Notes: a model not told the origin generated them from the sequence alone. 64,000 nucleotides of DNA from Acidobacteria bacterium Mor1 (GCA_001664505.1 CP011806.1:3597385-3661384); one strand, 5' to 3'. Shown: positions 24,436-37,011, numbered from the stretch's first letter. Made by a program: numbers and translations.

Positions 24436-25776
24436 ATGGGCAAACAGGTCACGGTCGTCGGCGGAGGCCTCGCCGGCAGCGAAGCCGCGTGGCAGATCGC
24501 ACGCCGCGGCGTCGATGTGCGCCTGTACGAGATGCGTCCCGAGCGCCCGACTCCGGTGCACCGCTCCGGCGGTCTGGCGGAGCTGGTCTGCTCCAACTCC
24601 TTCAAGTCTCTGGAGCTGGCCAACGCCCACGGCCTGTTGAAGGAAGAAGCCCGGCGACTGGGCTCGATGATCCTGGCCGCGGCCCAGCAGTCCCGGGTTC
24701 CCGGCGGCGCGGCCCTGGCGGTCGACCGGGTGGTCTTCTCTGAGCGGGTGACCGCGACCCTGGAGAACGACCCGCGGATCACGGTCATCCGCGAGGAAGT
24801 TCCGGAGATCCCCGACGACGAGTTGGTGGTGATCGCCGTGGGCCCACTGGTTTCCGACGCGCTGGCCGCCTCCATCGGCCGCTTCACCGGCAGCGACTAT
24901 CTCTACTTCTATGACGCCATCGCCCCGGTCATCGAGGCGGACAGCATCGACCGTTCGATCGTGTTCGCCCAGTCACGCTACGGCAAGGGGGGCGGCGACG
25001 ACTACCTCAATTGCCCCTTCGATGAGGCGACCTACGTCCGTTTCGTCGAGGCGTTGCTGGCCGGCGAGAAGGCCCCCCTTCACGATGTGGACAACACCCC
25101 CTTTTTCGAGGGTTGCCTGCCGATCGAGGAGATGGCCCGCCGCGGACTGGACACCCTGCGCTTCGGCCCGATGAAACCGGTGGGCCTGACCGATCCCCGT
25201 ACCGATAGCGAAGCCCACGCCATCGTGCAGCTGCGGCAGGACAACCTGGCGGCGGAGCACTTCTCGATGGTCGGGTTCCAGACCCAGATGCGCTGGCCGG
25301 AACAGAAGCGGATCTTCCGCACGATTCCGGGGTTGGAGAACGCCGAGTTCGTCCGGCTCGGCCAGATCCACCGCAACTGCTACATCAACGCGCCGTCGGT
25401 GCTGCGCCCCAGCCTTCAGACCCGCACCCGGCCGGGGCTGTTCTTCGCCGGACAGATCTCCGGCGTCGAGGGCTACACCGAATCGGCGGCCACAGGGTTG
25501 TTCGCCGGGATCAACGCGGCCCGGCTGGCGTTGGGGCAGGAGCCGCTGGAGCTGCCGGCCAACACCATGCTCGGTGCCCTGTGCAGCTACATCTCCAACG
25601 CCGACCCCGCCGGTTACCAGCCGACCAACGCCGCATTCGGCCTGGTGCCTCACGTCCCGGTCAAGAAGCGCGGCCGCAAGGAACGGCGCCTGGCTCGATC
25701 GGCCAAGGCCCTCGAGGTGCTGGACGACTGGATCGAACAGCATGGCGAGGGCGCCACGGTGGAACTCCCGGCGTGA
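24436..25776 (+). CDS. trmFO: Folate/FAD-dependent tRNA (uracil-54-C5) methyltransferase TrmFO
   Basis: TrmFO makes ribothymidine at tRNA position 54 with methylenetetrahydrofolate and FAD. ATG at 24436 has GGAGGAG just upstream; the frame runs further back without a good start. The 446-residue product opens with the FAD-binding VTVVGGGLAGSEAAWQIA and has the TrmFO signatures ELVCSNSFKSLELANAHGLLK and AGQISGVEGYTESAATGLFA. It overlaps xerC by 4 bp, a gene pair seen in many bacteria. Confidence 0.96.
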   Translation: MGKQVTVVGGGLAGSEAAWQIARRGVDVRLYEMRPERPTPVHRSGGLAELVCSNSFKSLELANAHGLLKEEARRLGSMILAAAQQSRVPGGAALAVDRVVFSERVTATLENDPRITVIREEVPEIPDDELVVIAVGPLVSDALAASIGRFTGSDYLYFYDAIAPVIEADSIDRSIVFAQSRYGKGGGDDYLNCPFDEATYVRFVEALLAGEKAPLHDVDNTPFFEGCLPIEEMARRGLDTLRFGPMKPVGLTDPRTDSEAHAIVQLRQDNLAAEHFSMVGFQTQMRWPEQKRIFRTIPGLENAEFVRLGQIHRNCYINAPSVLRPSLQTRTRPGLFFAGQISGVEGYTESAATGLFAGINAARLALGQEPLELPANTMLGALCSYISNADPAGYQPTNAAFGLVPHVPVKKRGRKERRLARSAKALEVLDDWIEQHGEGATVELPA

Positions 25777-26723
25777 GCGCCAACGGCCCCTTCTACCAGG
25801 CGGTCGATAACTTCCTCGCGATCCTGCGCGACGTGCGCCGGCTCTCGCCGGAAACCGTCCGCGCCTACCGAAGTGACCTCTTGCAGTTCGGCGAGTTCCT
25901 CGAAACCGAACATCTGGGCGGGCCGGCTCCGGGGCCGGACAAGATCGACTCCCTGGCCGTACGTGGCTTCGTCGCCTTTCTGACCAACAAGGGGCTGGGC
26001 AAGACCTCGGTGGCCCGCAAGCTCTCGGCGGTGCGTTCGTTCCTGCGCCAGTGGGTGCGGGACGGCCACATGGAGGCGAGCCCCGCCGACGCGGTCCCCA
26101 GTCCGAAGCAACCCAAACACCTGCCGCGGGACCTGACCGTCGATCAGATGTTCCACCTGCTGGAGCAGATCGAAGAGGACGACCGGGCCGGCATTCGCGA
26201 CCGGGCGATCCTCGAACTGCTCTACGGCGGCGGGCTGCGGGTCGGCGAACTGGTCGGGCTGGACCTGGGAGACCTGGATCTCGGTAGCGGCATGGTGCGG
26301 GTGTTGGGCAAGGGGGGCAAGGAGCGCATGGTGCCCTTCGGTTCGAAGGCGGGTGCCGCGCTCAAGCGCTGGCTGCAATCCTCGACGATCCTGCGCGAGA
26401 AGAGCCGCGACTACGACGCGCTGTTCCTCAACTTCCGCGATAACAACCGGCTGACCGCCCGCAGCGTGCGGCGCATCCTGGATCGGCGTTTGCGTGAAGC
26501 GGCCATCGCCCAGAAGGCATCGCCTCACGCCCTGCGCCACTCCTTCGCCACCCATCTGCTCGGTGCCGGCGCCGACCTGCGTGCGATCCAGGAGCTGCTG
26601 GGACACGCCTCGCTATCCACGACCCAGCGCTACACCCACGTCAGCGGTGAAGCGATGATCCGGACCTACGACGAAGCTCACCCGCGAGCGCGGCGCAAGA
26701 GTGCCGCCCGCAAGGAGGATTGA
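25773..26723 (+). CDS. xerC: Tyrosine recombinase XerC
   Basis: The start is GTG at 25773, within the trmFO stop. The 316-residue product has an N-terminal SAM-like DNA-binding domain (FLAILRDVRRLSPETVRAYRSDL) and a catalytic domain with Arg in GGGLRVGELVGL, Lys in LGKGGKERMVPFG, HALRHSFATHLL, and LGHASLSTTQRYTHV with the nucleophile Tyr. It should resolve chromosome dimers at dif with XerD. No phage context is present, which favours a housekeeping Xer over an integrase. Confidence 0.92.
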   Translation: MSANGPFYQAVDNFLAILRDVRRLSPETVRAYRSDLLQFGEFLETEHLGGPAPGPDKIDSLAVRGFVAFLTNKGLGKTSVARKLSAVRSFLRQWVRDGHMEASPADAVPSPKQPKHLPRDLTVDQMFHLLEQIEEDDRAGIRDRAILELLYGGGLRVGELVGLDLGDLDLGSGMVRVLGKGGKERMVPFGSKAGAALKRWLQSSTILREKSRDYDALFLNFRDNNRLTARSVRRILDRRLREAAIAQKASPHALRHSFATHLLGAGADLRAIQELLGHASLSTTQRYTHVSGEAMIRTYDEAHPRARRKSAARKED

Positions 26724-26730
26724 TCCGACC

Positions 26731-27510
26731 ATGCCGACCCTGGAACAGGTAGCCATCGACGCGGCCCTTCGCGCGGGAGCGCTGCTCGGCAAGCGCTTCC
26801 GCACCGACCTCAACGTGCAGCAAAAGGGGGTCCACGATTTCGTTACCGAGGTCGACCGCGAAGCGGAGAAGCTGGTGCTGGATACGATCCGGAGCGCCTT
26901 CCCCGATCACCAGATCATGGCGGAAGAGAGTTCGCCCGACACCACCGGCCTGGCCGACGGTCACCGCTGGATCGTCGACCCGCTGGACGGCACCACCAAC
27001 TTCATCCACGGCGTGCCCACCTTCGCCGTCTCGGTCGCGGTGGAAGACCCCGATGGACTGGCCGCAGGTGCGATCTACGATCCGGTGCACAAGGAACTGT
27101 TTCACGCGGCCCGGGGTCGCGGCGCGTATCTCGACGGCAAGCCGATCAAGGTCAGCGGAACCACCGACATGGATGCGAGCCTGATTGCCACGGGGTTCCC
27201 GTTTCGCAGCCTGGTCCGGCTCGAGCGCTACCTGAGCGCCTTCGAACAGTTCCTGCGACAGACCGCCGGCGTCCGTCGCGCGGGCGCCGCGGCCATCGAC
27301 CTGGCCTACACGGCGTGCGGACGCTACGACGGTTTCTGGGAATTCGGATTGAGCCCCTGGGACCTGGCTGCCGGAGTGCTGCTGGTGCAGGAAGCCGGCG
27401 GTATGGTGACCGACTTCGGCGGGGGCGTGGACTATCTGGGAGGGGACGTGGTCGCGGCGAGCCCGGCAATCCACGAGCGAATGCTCGACATTACCCGGCC
27501 CGTCGCCTAG
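26731..27510 (+). CDS. suhB: Inositol monophosphatase family protein (SuhB-like)
   Basis: The 259-residue product has the IMPase metal-binding motifs: EES near residue 69, WIVDPLDGTTNFIHGVPTF, and the C-terminal GLSPWDLAAGVLLVQEAGG. It dephosphorylates inositol phosphates or related sugar phosphates, and SuhB homologues can also act in rRNA transcription. ATG at 26731 is chosen. AGGAGG at 26713 is 12 bp away, which is long; a GTG at 26701 in xerC is the alternative. It follows xerC by 7 bp, so it is probably co-transcribed. Confidence 0.9.
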   Translation: MPTLEQVAIDAALRAGALLGKRFRTDLNVQQKGVHDFVTEVDREAEKLVLDTIRSAFPDHQIMAEESSPDTTGLADGHRWIVDPLDGTTNFIHGVPTFAVSVAVEDPDGLAAGAIYDPVHKELFHAARGRGAYLDGKPIKVSGTTDMDASLIATGFPFRSLVRLERYLSAFEQFLRQTAGVRRAGAAAIDLAYTACGRYDGFWEFGLSPWDLAAGVLLVQEAGGMVTDFGGGVDYLGGDVVAASPAIHERMLDITRPVA

Positions 27511-27532
27511 CTCGTACTACCCGGAACCGACG

Positions 27533-27895
27533 CTACTCGGACTCTTCCTCGGCCTTGTACATGTACTTGATCGAGTGCTTGAAGATGAGCAGGTTGGGTT
27601 CGCCTTCCCGGTTCACCTTGAGGCAACTTCGGTCGTACCACTCGATGTTGCCCCGCAGCTGTTCCCCGTTATCCAGAACAACGACCATGTCGGTCTCGTT
27701 GTTCATCTGCTTGAGGTAGTAGAACGCCTCAGCAGCGGTGCCGTCGGGAGGCGCGACGCGACGACGCGGCCCCTGGTTGGTCTGGTTCCGTTCCCGCGGT
27801 GCGCTGCCGGAGGGCGCGGGCTGCCGGGCAGACTTCTCACGCATCTGCGCGAGATTGGGTCTTACGAGCCTTCTGTTCATAGTAGGTTGATCCAT
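27533..27895 (-). CDS. Hfq-like Sm-fold RNA-binding protein with N-terminal extension
   Basis: Residues about 55-117 resemble Hfq: a short helix (EAFYYLKQMNNE), then beta strands VVVLDNGEQLRGNIEWYDRSCLKV, and an Sm2-like FKHSIKYMYK (105-114) matching the YKHAIS motif of Hfq. The ~50-residue N-terminus is basic, Pro/Gln/Arg-rich and probably disordered; classical Hfq lacks it. It may serve sRNA or mRNA regulation. The start is ATG 27895 (GAGAGGG upstream); ATG 27880 is an alternative. Its own leader is about 200 bp long. Confidence 0.72.
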   Translation of the reverse strand: MDQPTMNRRLVRPNLAQMREKSARQPAPSGSAPRERNQTNQGPRRRVAPPDGTAAEAFYYLKQMNNETDMVVVLDNGEQLRGNIEWYDRSCLKVNREGEPNLLIFKHSIKYMYKAEEESE

Positions 27896-28099
27896 TTCCC
27901 TCTCGGGTCCTGTCGCCTCATCAAGGTGGACGTCGATGAGACGTTTTTCGTATCAGGCTCTGGGGGAGCCAGTCGATCTTTTCGCTAGGGTTGGTTCGCG
28001 CGATCAACCTTGGCGGTGGGTGAACGGCGCGGATTCTAACAGTGCTCTAACGTCGGCTGCAACCTTGCGGTTGACGCTCAGCGCACTTTCCCCGGCATG
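27896..28099 (-). promoter_or_regulatory. Leader/promoter region of the Hfq-like gene
   Basis: No gene is seen here. On the minus strand a TAGAAT box lies at about 28042-28037 with a weak TTGCAG 18 bp upstream. The leader between it and the gene contains CTCATC/GATGAG, able to form a 6-bp hairpin about 30 bp before the start. A further GC hairpin, CCCGGC/GCCGGG, at 28091-28108 spans the stop codon of the next gene and may end its transcript. Confidence 0.35.
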
Positions 28100-29083
28100 C
28101 TAGCCGGGTAGCCAACCCTCGTACTTCTTGGCCACGCTCCAGTCCGCCTCATCCCTGGCCTTGGTGAGGAATTCCCGGAGCAATTCTCCGTATTTCTGAT
28201 TCTCCATCTGGCTACGCAATGCTTCGCGAACCTCATCCAGGCTTCGCATACGCGCCTCGGCCCGCTCCTCGATTTTGACCATGTGAAAACCGTAGGGCAT
28301 TTCGAGGATCGAGCTGACGCTGCCGACCGCGTCGTGGAAAACCACTGCGGACAGCGCCTCGGAGAGCTCGTCTTGCTTCATCGGGCCGAGCTTGCCGCCG
28401 TCTTCGGCGGTGCCGGCCTCGGAGTGTTCCCGAGCCAGCGCTTCGAAGTCGGCACCCTCAGCGGTCGCCTTGGCGCGCAGATCTTCCATTTCCGTTCGCC
28501 GCTGTTCCTTCTCGCTACCTTCGGCCAGCAGCACGATCTCGCGGAAGGTCACCTCGGCGGGGACCTCGAACATCGCCGGGTTCTCGGCGTAGAAGGTCTC
28601 CATCTCCTGGTCGGAAATCGAGACCCGGCTGCGCACCTCGATGCGCAAGATTTCCTCGGGTGCGTAGCGCGCGACCAGGAAGCGCTTGAGGTCTTCGACG
28701 GTCAGGCCCTGCTGCGACAGGGCGTTTTCCAGGGCTTCGTCGGTTTCCAGACCTTGCTGCTTGCGGAAGGAATCCAGGTAAGAAGATCCCACCTGGTCCA
28801 GGTCGAACATGCGCTCGGCTCTGCGTAGAAGAATCTTGTTGTCAATCATACGCAGAAGCAGCGCCTTACGTTCGGCGGCGATCACCTTGTCGAGCTCTTC
28901 GCCGGTGAAGCGGCTGTAGAGCTCCTGGGTCAGCGCGGCTTCTTCCTGGCGGTATTCGGAGAGGGTGATGATGTCCCCCTCGACTCGCGCGACGATCTCT
29001 TCAAGGACCTCTGCTCGAGCCGGGAATACGCACAGGGACGCGACAATCAGGCAACCAACGAAGAGGTTGCGAACTCGCTGCAT
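28100..29083 (-). CDS. SurA-like periplasmic chaperone/peptidyl-prolyl isomerase
   Basis: The 327-residue protein starts at ATG 29083 and has a signal peptide (MQRVRNLFVGCLIVASLCVFPARA, quoted across its parts). A SurA N-domain follows (VEGDIITLSEYRQEEAAL), then one parvulin domain (VTFREIVLLAEGSEKEQRR, DFEALAREHSEAGTAEDGGKLG, MPYGFHMVKIEERAEA). It should help fold outer-membrane proteins. E. coli SurA has two parvulin domains; this one has one. An exported homologue is encoded just upstream. Confidence 0.9.
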   Translation of the reverse strand: MQRVRNLFVGCLIVASLCVFPARAEVLEEIVARVEGDIITLSEYRQEEAALTQELYSRFTGEELDKVIAAERKALLLRMIDNKILLRRAERMFDLDQVGSSYLDSFRKQQGLETDEALENALSQQGLTVEDLKRFLVARYAPEEILRIEVRSRVSISDQEMETFYAENPAMFEVPAEVTFREIVLLAEGSEKEQRRTEMEDLRAKATAEGADFEALAREHSEAGTAEDGGKLGPMKQDELSEALSAVVFHDAVGSVSSILEMPYGFHMVKIEERAEARMRSLDEVREALRSQMENQKYGELLREFLTKARDEADWSVAKKYEGWLPG

Positions 29084-29236
29084 GGGATGAGTTGCCTCCA
29101 ACAACGGACGGGAGCCCCTCGGGCCAATGGCCTTAGTCTAGTGTGCTTTGCCAGTCACGGCTAGCTTCAATTGTTAGGACTACCAAAACAGCGAAAGCGC
29201 TACGTTATTCCCACGACGCCGGAATGACAGGAAGAC

Positions 29237-30160
29237 TCAGACAACCTCGCGGTAGCGGAACGGCAGGTTCTCCGTGTAGATGCGCACGTGTTCGCCTGCG
29301 CGCAGGAGTTCGATCAGGTCCTGCATCCGGCTTGCACGTTGCTCGCGAATCAACTGCTCCCGAGCGCGGGAGCGGAGAGTCTCGGGATCGTCGGCGGGAT
29401 CCCGGCGGGAATCCAGATTGAACAGATAAACGTTGCCGTGCAGGTCGATCGGCTTGCTCGTCTGTCCGATGCGCAGCCGCTCCAGTTCCTTGCGAAGCGG
29501 TTCCGGCTGTTGGTCGATGGGCGTCTCGACCGGAATGCCCTGCCCCGGCGTGGTCCCGTAGGCCACCACCGCTTCGTTGAAGGTGATGCTGCGCCGCTTG
29601 AGCCGCTGGTAGGCGCGCTCGGCTTGCTCCATCGACTCCAGCATCAACGCACGCAGAACCACCTGCGGTTGCGGCGTCAGCTCCTCGCGGTGCTCGTCGA
29701 GGTACGCGTCGATCTCCGCGACGCTGGGTTCTTCCTGCTGACGCAAGAACCACTCGCTGAACTTCTGGGTGACCAATGTCTGGTGGACCAGCCTGTCCGC
29801 AACCTTGCGCGCCTCGGGATCGGTGCCGTCGGTCTGTTCCAGCGCCGCGCGGTAGGTCGCGACCTCCTCGTCGCTGACGGTTACCCCCGAACGCTCCGCC
29901 TCGGCCAGCAGCAGCTGTTCTTCGACGAAGCGGTCGAACAGCCGGCTGCGAATCTCCTCCCGTTCATCCAACGACATGGGAGCGCTCCCGTCGTCGAGCA
30001 GGTTAACCGAGAGGTAGGCCTGGAGGTCGACGTGGCGCAGAGTACGTTCGCCGATCACGGCGATCACGTCCGCTTCCGGTTTGCCGCCGCCGCAAGCGGC
30101 GCACAGCAGGATGACCGGCAAGGCCAGCAGCAAGATGAGCGGCAACGCCGTTCGCTTCAT
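29237..30160 (-). CDS. PrsA/SurA-like lipoprotein chaperone
   Basis: The 307-residue product starts at ATG 30160 with a lipobox (LLCAAC). It has a SurA/PrsA-type N-domain (VIAVIGERTLRHVDLQAYLSV, FVEEQLLLAEAERSGVTVS) and a degenerate parvulin-like domain (VVLRALMLESMEQAERAYQRL). It is probably a membrane-anchored periplasmic chaperone whose isomerase site may be weak. It is transcribed after mfd with an 80-bp gap. Together with the next gene it forms a chaperone pair. Confidence 0.8.
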   Translation of the reverse strand: MKRTALPLILLLALPVILLCAACGGGKPEADVIAVIGERTLRHVDLQAYLSVNLLDDGSAPMSLDEREEIRSRLFDRFVEEQLLLAEAERSGVTVSDEEVATYRAALEQTDGTDPEARKVADRLVHQTLVTQKFSEWFLRQQEEPSVAEIDAYLDEHREELTPQPQVVLRALMLESMEQAERAYQRLKRRSITFNEAVVAYGTTPGQGIPVETPIDQQPEPLRKELERLRIGQTSKPIDLHGNVYLFNLDSRRDPADDPETLRSRAREQLIREQRASRMQDLIELLRAGEHVRIYTENLPFRYREVV

Positions 30161-30239
30161 GCATCTATCATCTTGTGTGCCGCGACGGCGGTCAAGCAAC
30201 GACGCGCTCGTGATGCTCGAACCGCGCTGGCGAAGTGGG

Positions 30240-33752
<3,513 letters not shown>

Positions 33753-33796
33753 GAGGGATTGTTAGCAGGGGTGGGGGTCGGAAACCAGTGTTTCGA

Positions 33797-34183
33797 TCAG
33801 GCGGGCAGGACGGTGACCGCGTAGGCATCGAAGCTCTTGTCGTGGGTCACCAGGGTGAAGTCGTCGCCGGCCTGAGCGACGAGCATGCGATCGAACGGAT
33901 CCCGGTGGTGCCAGGGAAGGCCTCGGACCCGAAGCGCATCCGTGGGACGGATGTCCAACCAGCCGAAACCGGTCTGCTCGATGGCGGCGGGTAGCCACGT
34001 CTCGGCGGGACCCGGGAGCTCGATCTTGTTCAGGGACTGCTTTATCGCGATCTCCCAGGCGGACACCGCGCTAACCAAAACGGCGTTCTGTGGCGAGACC
34101 AACGCGGCGGTCGCCAACGGAGAGAGCCGTTCCGGCTCGGCCAGGGCCCAGAGCAGCACGTGGGTGTCGAGGAGAAGCCTCAC
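33797..34183 (-). CDS. PIN-domain toxin (VapC-like)
   Basis: The 128-residue protein has the PIN acidic residues: LLLDTHVLLWAL (D6), SAVSAWEIAIK (E44), HRDPFDRMLVAQA (D95, D99) and THDKSFD (D115). VapC-type toxins are RNases. It overlaps the antitoxin gene by 4 bp, in antitoxin-toxin order, which is the standard operon. Confidence 0.9.
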   Translation of the reverse strand: MRLLLDTHVLLWALAEPERLSPLATAALVSPQNAVLVSAVSAWEIAIKQSLNKIELPGPAETWLPAAIEQTGFGWLDIRPTDALRVRGLPWHHRDPFDRMLVAQAGDDFTLVTHDKSFDAYAVTVLPA

Positions 34184-34416
34184 TCCTCTTCACCCCCGAA
34201 GGCACGGCGCTGGTCTTCGGGGAGTTCGTCGAACTCGGGCGCGATCTCGACCTGGCCGGCGAAGAGGCCGAGCCGCCTCGGGGGCGCCGGATCGCGGAAG
34301 GGGACCAGCCGAGCGACCGGTTTGCCCGCTCGGGCGATCACCACCTCTTCCCCCGCGTCGACCCGTTCCAGGAGCCGGGAGAGCTGCGTTTTCGCCTCGT
34401 GGATGTTCACCTGCAT
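34180..34416 (-). CDS. Phd/YefM-type antitoxin
   Basis: The 78-residue protein opens MQVNIHEAKTQLSRLLERV and continues with EEVVIARAGKPVARLVP, the Phd/YefM DNA-binding fold. The acidic C-terminus (EFDELPEDQRRAFGGEEE) probably wraps the PIN toxin. Antitoxins of this type repress their own operon through a palindrome, and a good candidate lies just upstream. Confidence 0.9.
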   Translation of the reverse strand: MQVNIHEAKTQLSRLLERVDAGEEVVIARAGKPVARLVPFRDPAPPRRLGLFAGQVEIAPEFDELPEDQRRAFGGEEE

Positions 34417-34436
34417 GCCTCAACAATACGACTAAG

Positions 34437-34446
34437 CTTAGCTAAG
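34437..34446. promoter_or_regulatory. Palindromic operator of the toxin-antitoxin operon
   Basis: CTTAGCTAAG is a perfect 10-bp palindrome, flanked by more AAGCTT/AAGT symmetry, 21 bp before the antitoxin start. The stretch is AT-rich against a GC-rich background, as expected of a promoter-operator bound by a Phd-type antitoxin. Confidence 0.5.
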
Positions 34447-34564
34447 TCAAGTTGAATCCAGGCAGCTCTCGGCACTGCGGGAGCGATCCGAGGGCGTCAT
34501 GGGCGGTGGAAGCGGCCGTCGCGGCGGAAAGCCGGTTATGAATCGGGAACCGAAGGGACCGACA

Positions 34565-35314
34565 CTACTCCGGGTTATACAACCCCTGCCGATACCGCCA
34601 CCGGACCCGCGCCACGTCCTTCAACATGTTCAGCGGGTCCCCGATCAAACTCACCTTCGAGCCTTCGGCGTTGCGCCAGACCACCGGCACATCCCGCACC
34701 TCGAGGCCGTAGCGCATGGCGAGGAAGATCAGCTCGACGTCGAAGGCGAAGCGGTCGACCACCATCTTCTTGAAGATCGGCTCGACCCGTTCACGGTCCA
34801 TCAGCTTGAAGCCGCATTGGGTGTCGTTGAACGGGAGGCCGGTGCCGAGCTTGATCACCTTGTTGAAGGTCTTGCCCATCAGCTGGCGCAGCGGGCTCTG
34901 GCGCACCTCGACCTGGGACTCTTCCATCGCGCGGGAGCCGATCACCAGGTCGACATCCTGATCCCGGGCAAGCTCGGCCAGCTTCCTGTATTCCTCGATA
35001 GGAGTCGAAAGATCGGCGTCGGTCATCAGGACCCAGCGGCCCCGGGCCTCGAGCACACCGTGGCGCACCGCATAGCCCTTGCCCTTGTTGCCGGGGTTGC
35101 GCAGTACGGCACCCTCGATGCCGTCCAACAACTTCTCGGCCAGCGCAGCGGTGTCGTCCCGGGAGCCGTCGTCGACGACCAGGATCTCCGCGTCCTTACC
35201 CTCGGTGTCGAGAAAGGAACGGATGCGCTCCAGAGTGGCGCCTAGCCGTTCCTGCTCGTTGTAGGCCGGTATGACGACGGACAGGAACGGCCGCCGGCCC
35301 AGGTCACGCCGCAC
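34565..35314 (-). CDS. GT2 glycosyltransferase, polyprenyl-phosphate glucosyl/mannosyltransferase type
   Basis: The 249-residue protein has the GT-A signatures LSVVIPAYNEQERLGATL, EILVVDDGSRDDT and VLMTDADLSTPIEEY (DAD, metal binding). It also carries NDTQCGFKLMDRE and FAFDVELIF, which are typical of ALG5/DPM1-like enzymes that load a sugar on a polyprenyl phosphate. No membrane anchor is seen. The start is GTG 35314, 7 bp after the binding-protein gene. Confidence 0.88.
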   Translation of the reverse strand: MRRDLGRRPFLSVVIPAYNEQERLGATLERIRSFLDTEGKDAEILVVDDGSRDDTAALAEKLLDGIEGAVLRNPGNKGKGYAVRHGVLEARGRWVLMTDADLSTPIEEYRKLAELARDQDVDLVIGSRAMEESQVEVRQSPLRQLMGKTFNKVIKLGTGLPFNDTQCGFKLMDRERVEPIFKKMVVDRFAFDVELIFLAMRYGLEVRDVPVVWRNAEGSKVSLIGDPLNMLKDVARVRWRYRQGLYNPE

Positions 35315-35321
35315 GCCTCGC

Positions 35322-36485
35322 TCAGAGCTGGGGCACGCTCAAGAACCCGCCATCCTCGACGAAGCCCTTGTAGGGAATCGACTGGCCATCCTTGATGATG
35401 AACAAACGCGGGATCTGGTTCACGTCGCCGTTGCGGTCGAAGATCGACTTGCCCGACACCGCCTCGAACTCGTTCATGCGGTTCATCGCCGAGCGCACCG
35501 CCGGACCGTTGCCGGTTCCGGATTCGCCGATGGCGTGGGCCATGATTTTCATCGCGTCGTAGGCGTGGGCCGCGTAGGTGTCCGGGGCCGAACCGAAGCG
35601 CGAACGGTAAGCCTCGACGAAGGCCTTGACCTGGGGCTCGTCGGATTCCGGATCGAACGGGGGTTGCGGGTAGACAAGGAGCTCCGCGGCCTCGCCGGCC
35701 CAGCGGGGGATCTCCTCGGTGACCGCCGAGGTGCTCATCAGCACCGCCTCGACGCCCGCTTCATCCAGCGCCGACAACAGTTCGTTGAGCTGCTTGGAGT
35801 AGGCGATCAGGTAGATGCCCTGAGGATTGAGTTCCTTGGCCTGGTCGACCAGACCGCGGAGTTCCTCGGCGCTGGCGCCGTCCTCGAACTCGAAGGTGCC
35901 GACCACCTTGCGGTACGAATCCTCGAAGCGTTCGGTGAACACGTTCTTGAGCGCGACGCCCCAGCTGCTCTTGACCGAGAAGACCACCACCTGTTCAACG
36001 GTGGCGTCCCGGGCAAACTGGGCCATCGACGTGCCCTCGGTGATGTCCGAGGGGAAGTTGCGGAAGATCCAGTCACCCGCCTGGCTCAGCTCGGGAGCCG
36101 ACGCCGTGGGGGAGAGCAGGATCACCTCGGCCTCTTCGCAGACCGGAGCCATGGCCAGGGCCACGTCGGAGAGCAGGCCGCCGATGATCATGTCGACCCC
36201 GTCGGTCTCGATCAGTTCCTTGGTCACGTTGACCGCGACGTCCGGCTTGCTCTCGTCGTTCTTGTAGATGACGGTGACGGTCTTGCCCGCCGGCGGTTCG
36301 GCGTTGATCTCGTCCAGGGCGAGGTCGATGGCGTTGCGCACCTTCTCGCCGTAGACCTTGCCGGCGCCGTCGTCGGAGACGACGACACCCACCGAGACTT
36401 CCGACGAGCAGCCGACGAAGGCCGCCATCAGAACGGCGAGGACCGTCAGGAGCAGAGACTTACGGAAGGGGTGGGGGGTTCTCAT
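35322..36485 (-). CDS. ABC-type (LivJ-like) substrate-binding lipoprotein
   Basis: The 387-residue protein starts at ATG 36485 (GAGGAG 7 bp upstream). It has a signal with a lipobox (AAFVGCSS) and a type 1 periplasmic-binding fold (VGVVVSDDGAGKVYGEKVRN, DGVDMIIGGLLSDVALAMAP, AAHAYDAMKIMAHAI). Such proteins bind branched amino acids, amides or other small ligands. No permease or ATPase genes are next to it, so either the transporter is elsewhere or the protein serves sensing. Confidence 0.85.
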   Translation of the reverse strand: MRTPHPFRKSLLLTVLAVLMAAFVGCSSEVSVGVVVSDDGAGKVYGEKVRNAIDLALDEINAEPPAGKTVTVIYKNDESKPDVAVNVTKELIETDGVDMIIGGLLSDVALAMAPVCEEAEVILLSPTASAPELSQAGDWIFRNFPSDITEGTSMAQFARDATVEQVVVFSVKSSWGVALKNVFTERFEDSYRKVVGTFEFEDGASAEELRGLVDQAKELNPQGIYLIAYSKQLNELLSALDEAGVEAVLMSTSAVTEEIPRWAGEAAELLVYPQPPFDPESDEPQVKAFVEAYRSRFGSAPDTYAAHAYDAMKIMAHAIGESGTGNGPAVRSAMNRMNEFEAVSGKSIFDRNGDVNQIPRLFIIKDGQSIPYKGFVEDGGFLSVPQL

Positions 36486-36557
36486 GGTCCGTCTCCTCGA
36501 GCACGCCACCCCGAGCCCGCGGGGCCGCTCGATGACGTCGCGTTGGGAGCTCCCCGA

Positions 36558-36572
36558 CGGGCCGGCGGCCCG
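36558..36572 (-). terminator. Hairpin after atpC
   Basis: CGGGCC/GGCCCG with a 3-base loop begins 3 bp after the atpC stop on the minus strand. It lacks a U-run, so it is only a candidate terminator for the atp operon. Confidence 0.35.
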
Positions 36573-36574
36573 AG

Positions 36575-36988
36575 CTAGAAGGGAGACTTCCCGATCTTCG
36601 ACTTCACGTCCAGGCGCGCCACTGCGCGGATCAGACGGATCCGCAACTCTTCGAGCTCATCGCCGCTGGCCGAATCCATGGCCTTCTCGGCGTGGTCTTT
36701 CGACCGCTGCGCCCGATCGGAGTCGATCTCCTCGGCACGCTCGGACGTTTCCGCCAAGATGTTAACCCGATTCTTGGCAATCTCCACGAAGCCGCCGGAA
36801 GCGGCCAGATAGTGGAACTGCCCGCCCTGCTTGTAGGCGACGATGCCGGTCTCGAGACTGGTGAGCAGCGGCGCGTGGCCGGGCAGCACACCGAGGTAGC
36901 CTTCCTCGCCGGGAAGGATTACCTCGTCGACGGTCTCGAGCAGCACGCGGCGCTCGGGCGTTACGACTTCGAGTTCAAGGGTTGCCAT
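36575..36988 (-). CDS. atpC: F1 ATP synthase epsilon subunit
   Basis: The 137-residue product has the epsilon beta-sandwich (LELEVVTPERRVLLETVDEV, LPGEEGYLGVLPGHAPLLTSL, GGFVEIAKNRVNILAE) and a C-terminal helical pair. It couples rotation and inhibits ATP hydrolysis. It ends the atpHAGDC operon, 23 bp after atpD. Confidence 0.95.
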   Translation of the reverse strand: MATLELEVVTPERRVLLETVDEVILPGEEGYLGVLPGHAPLLTSLETGIVAYKQGGQFHYLAASGGFVEIAKNRVNILAETSERAEEIDSDRAQRSKDHAEKAMDSASGDELEELRIRLIRAVARLDVKSKIGKSPF

Positions 36989-37011
36989 CGCGTCTCGCTT
37001 AGGCCGCTAAC

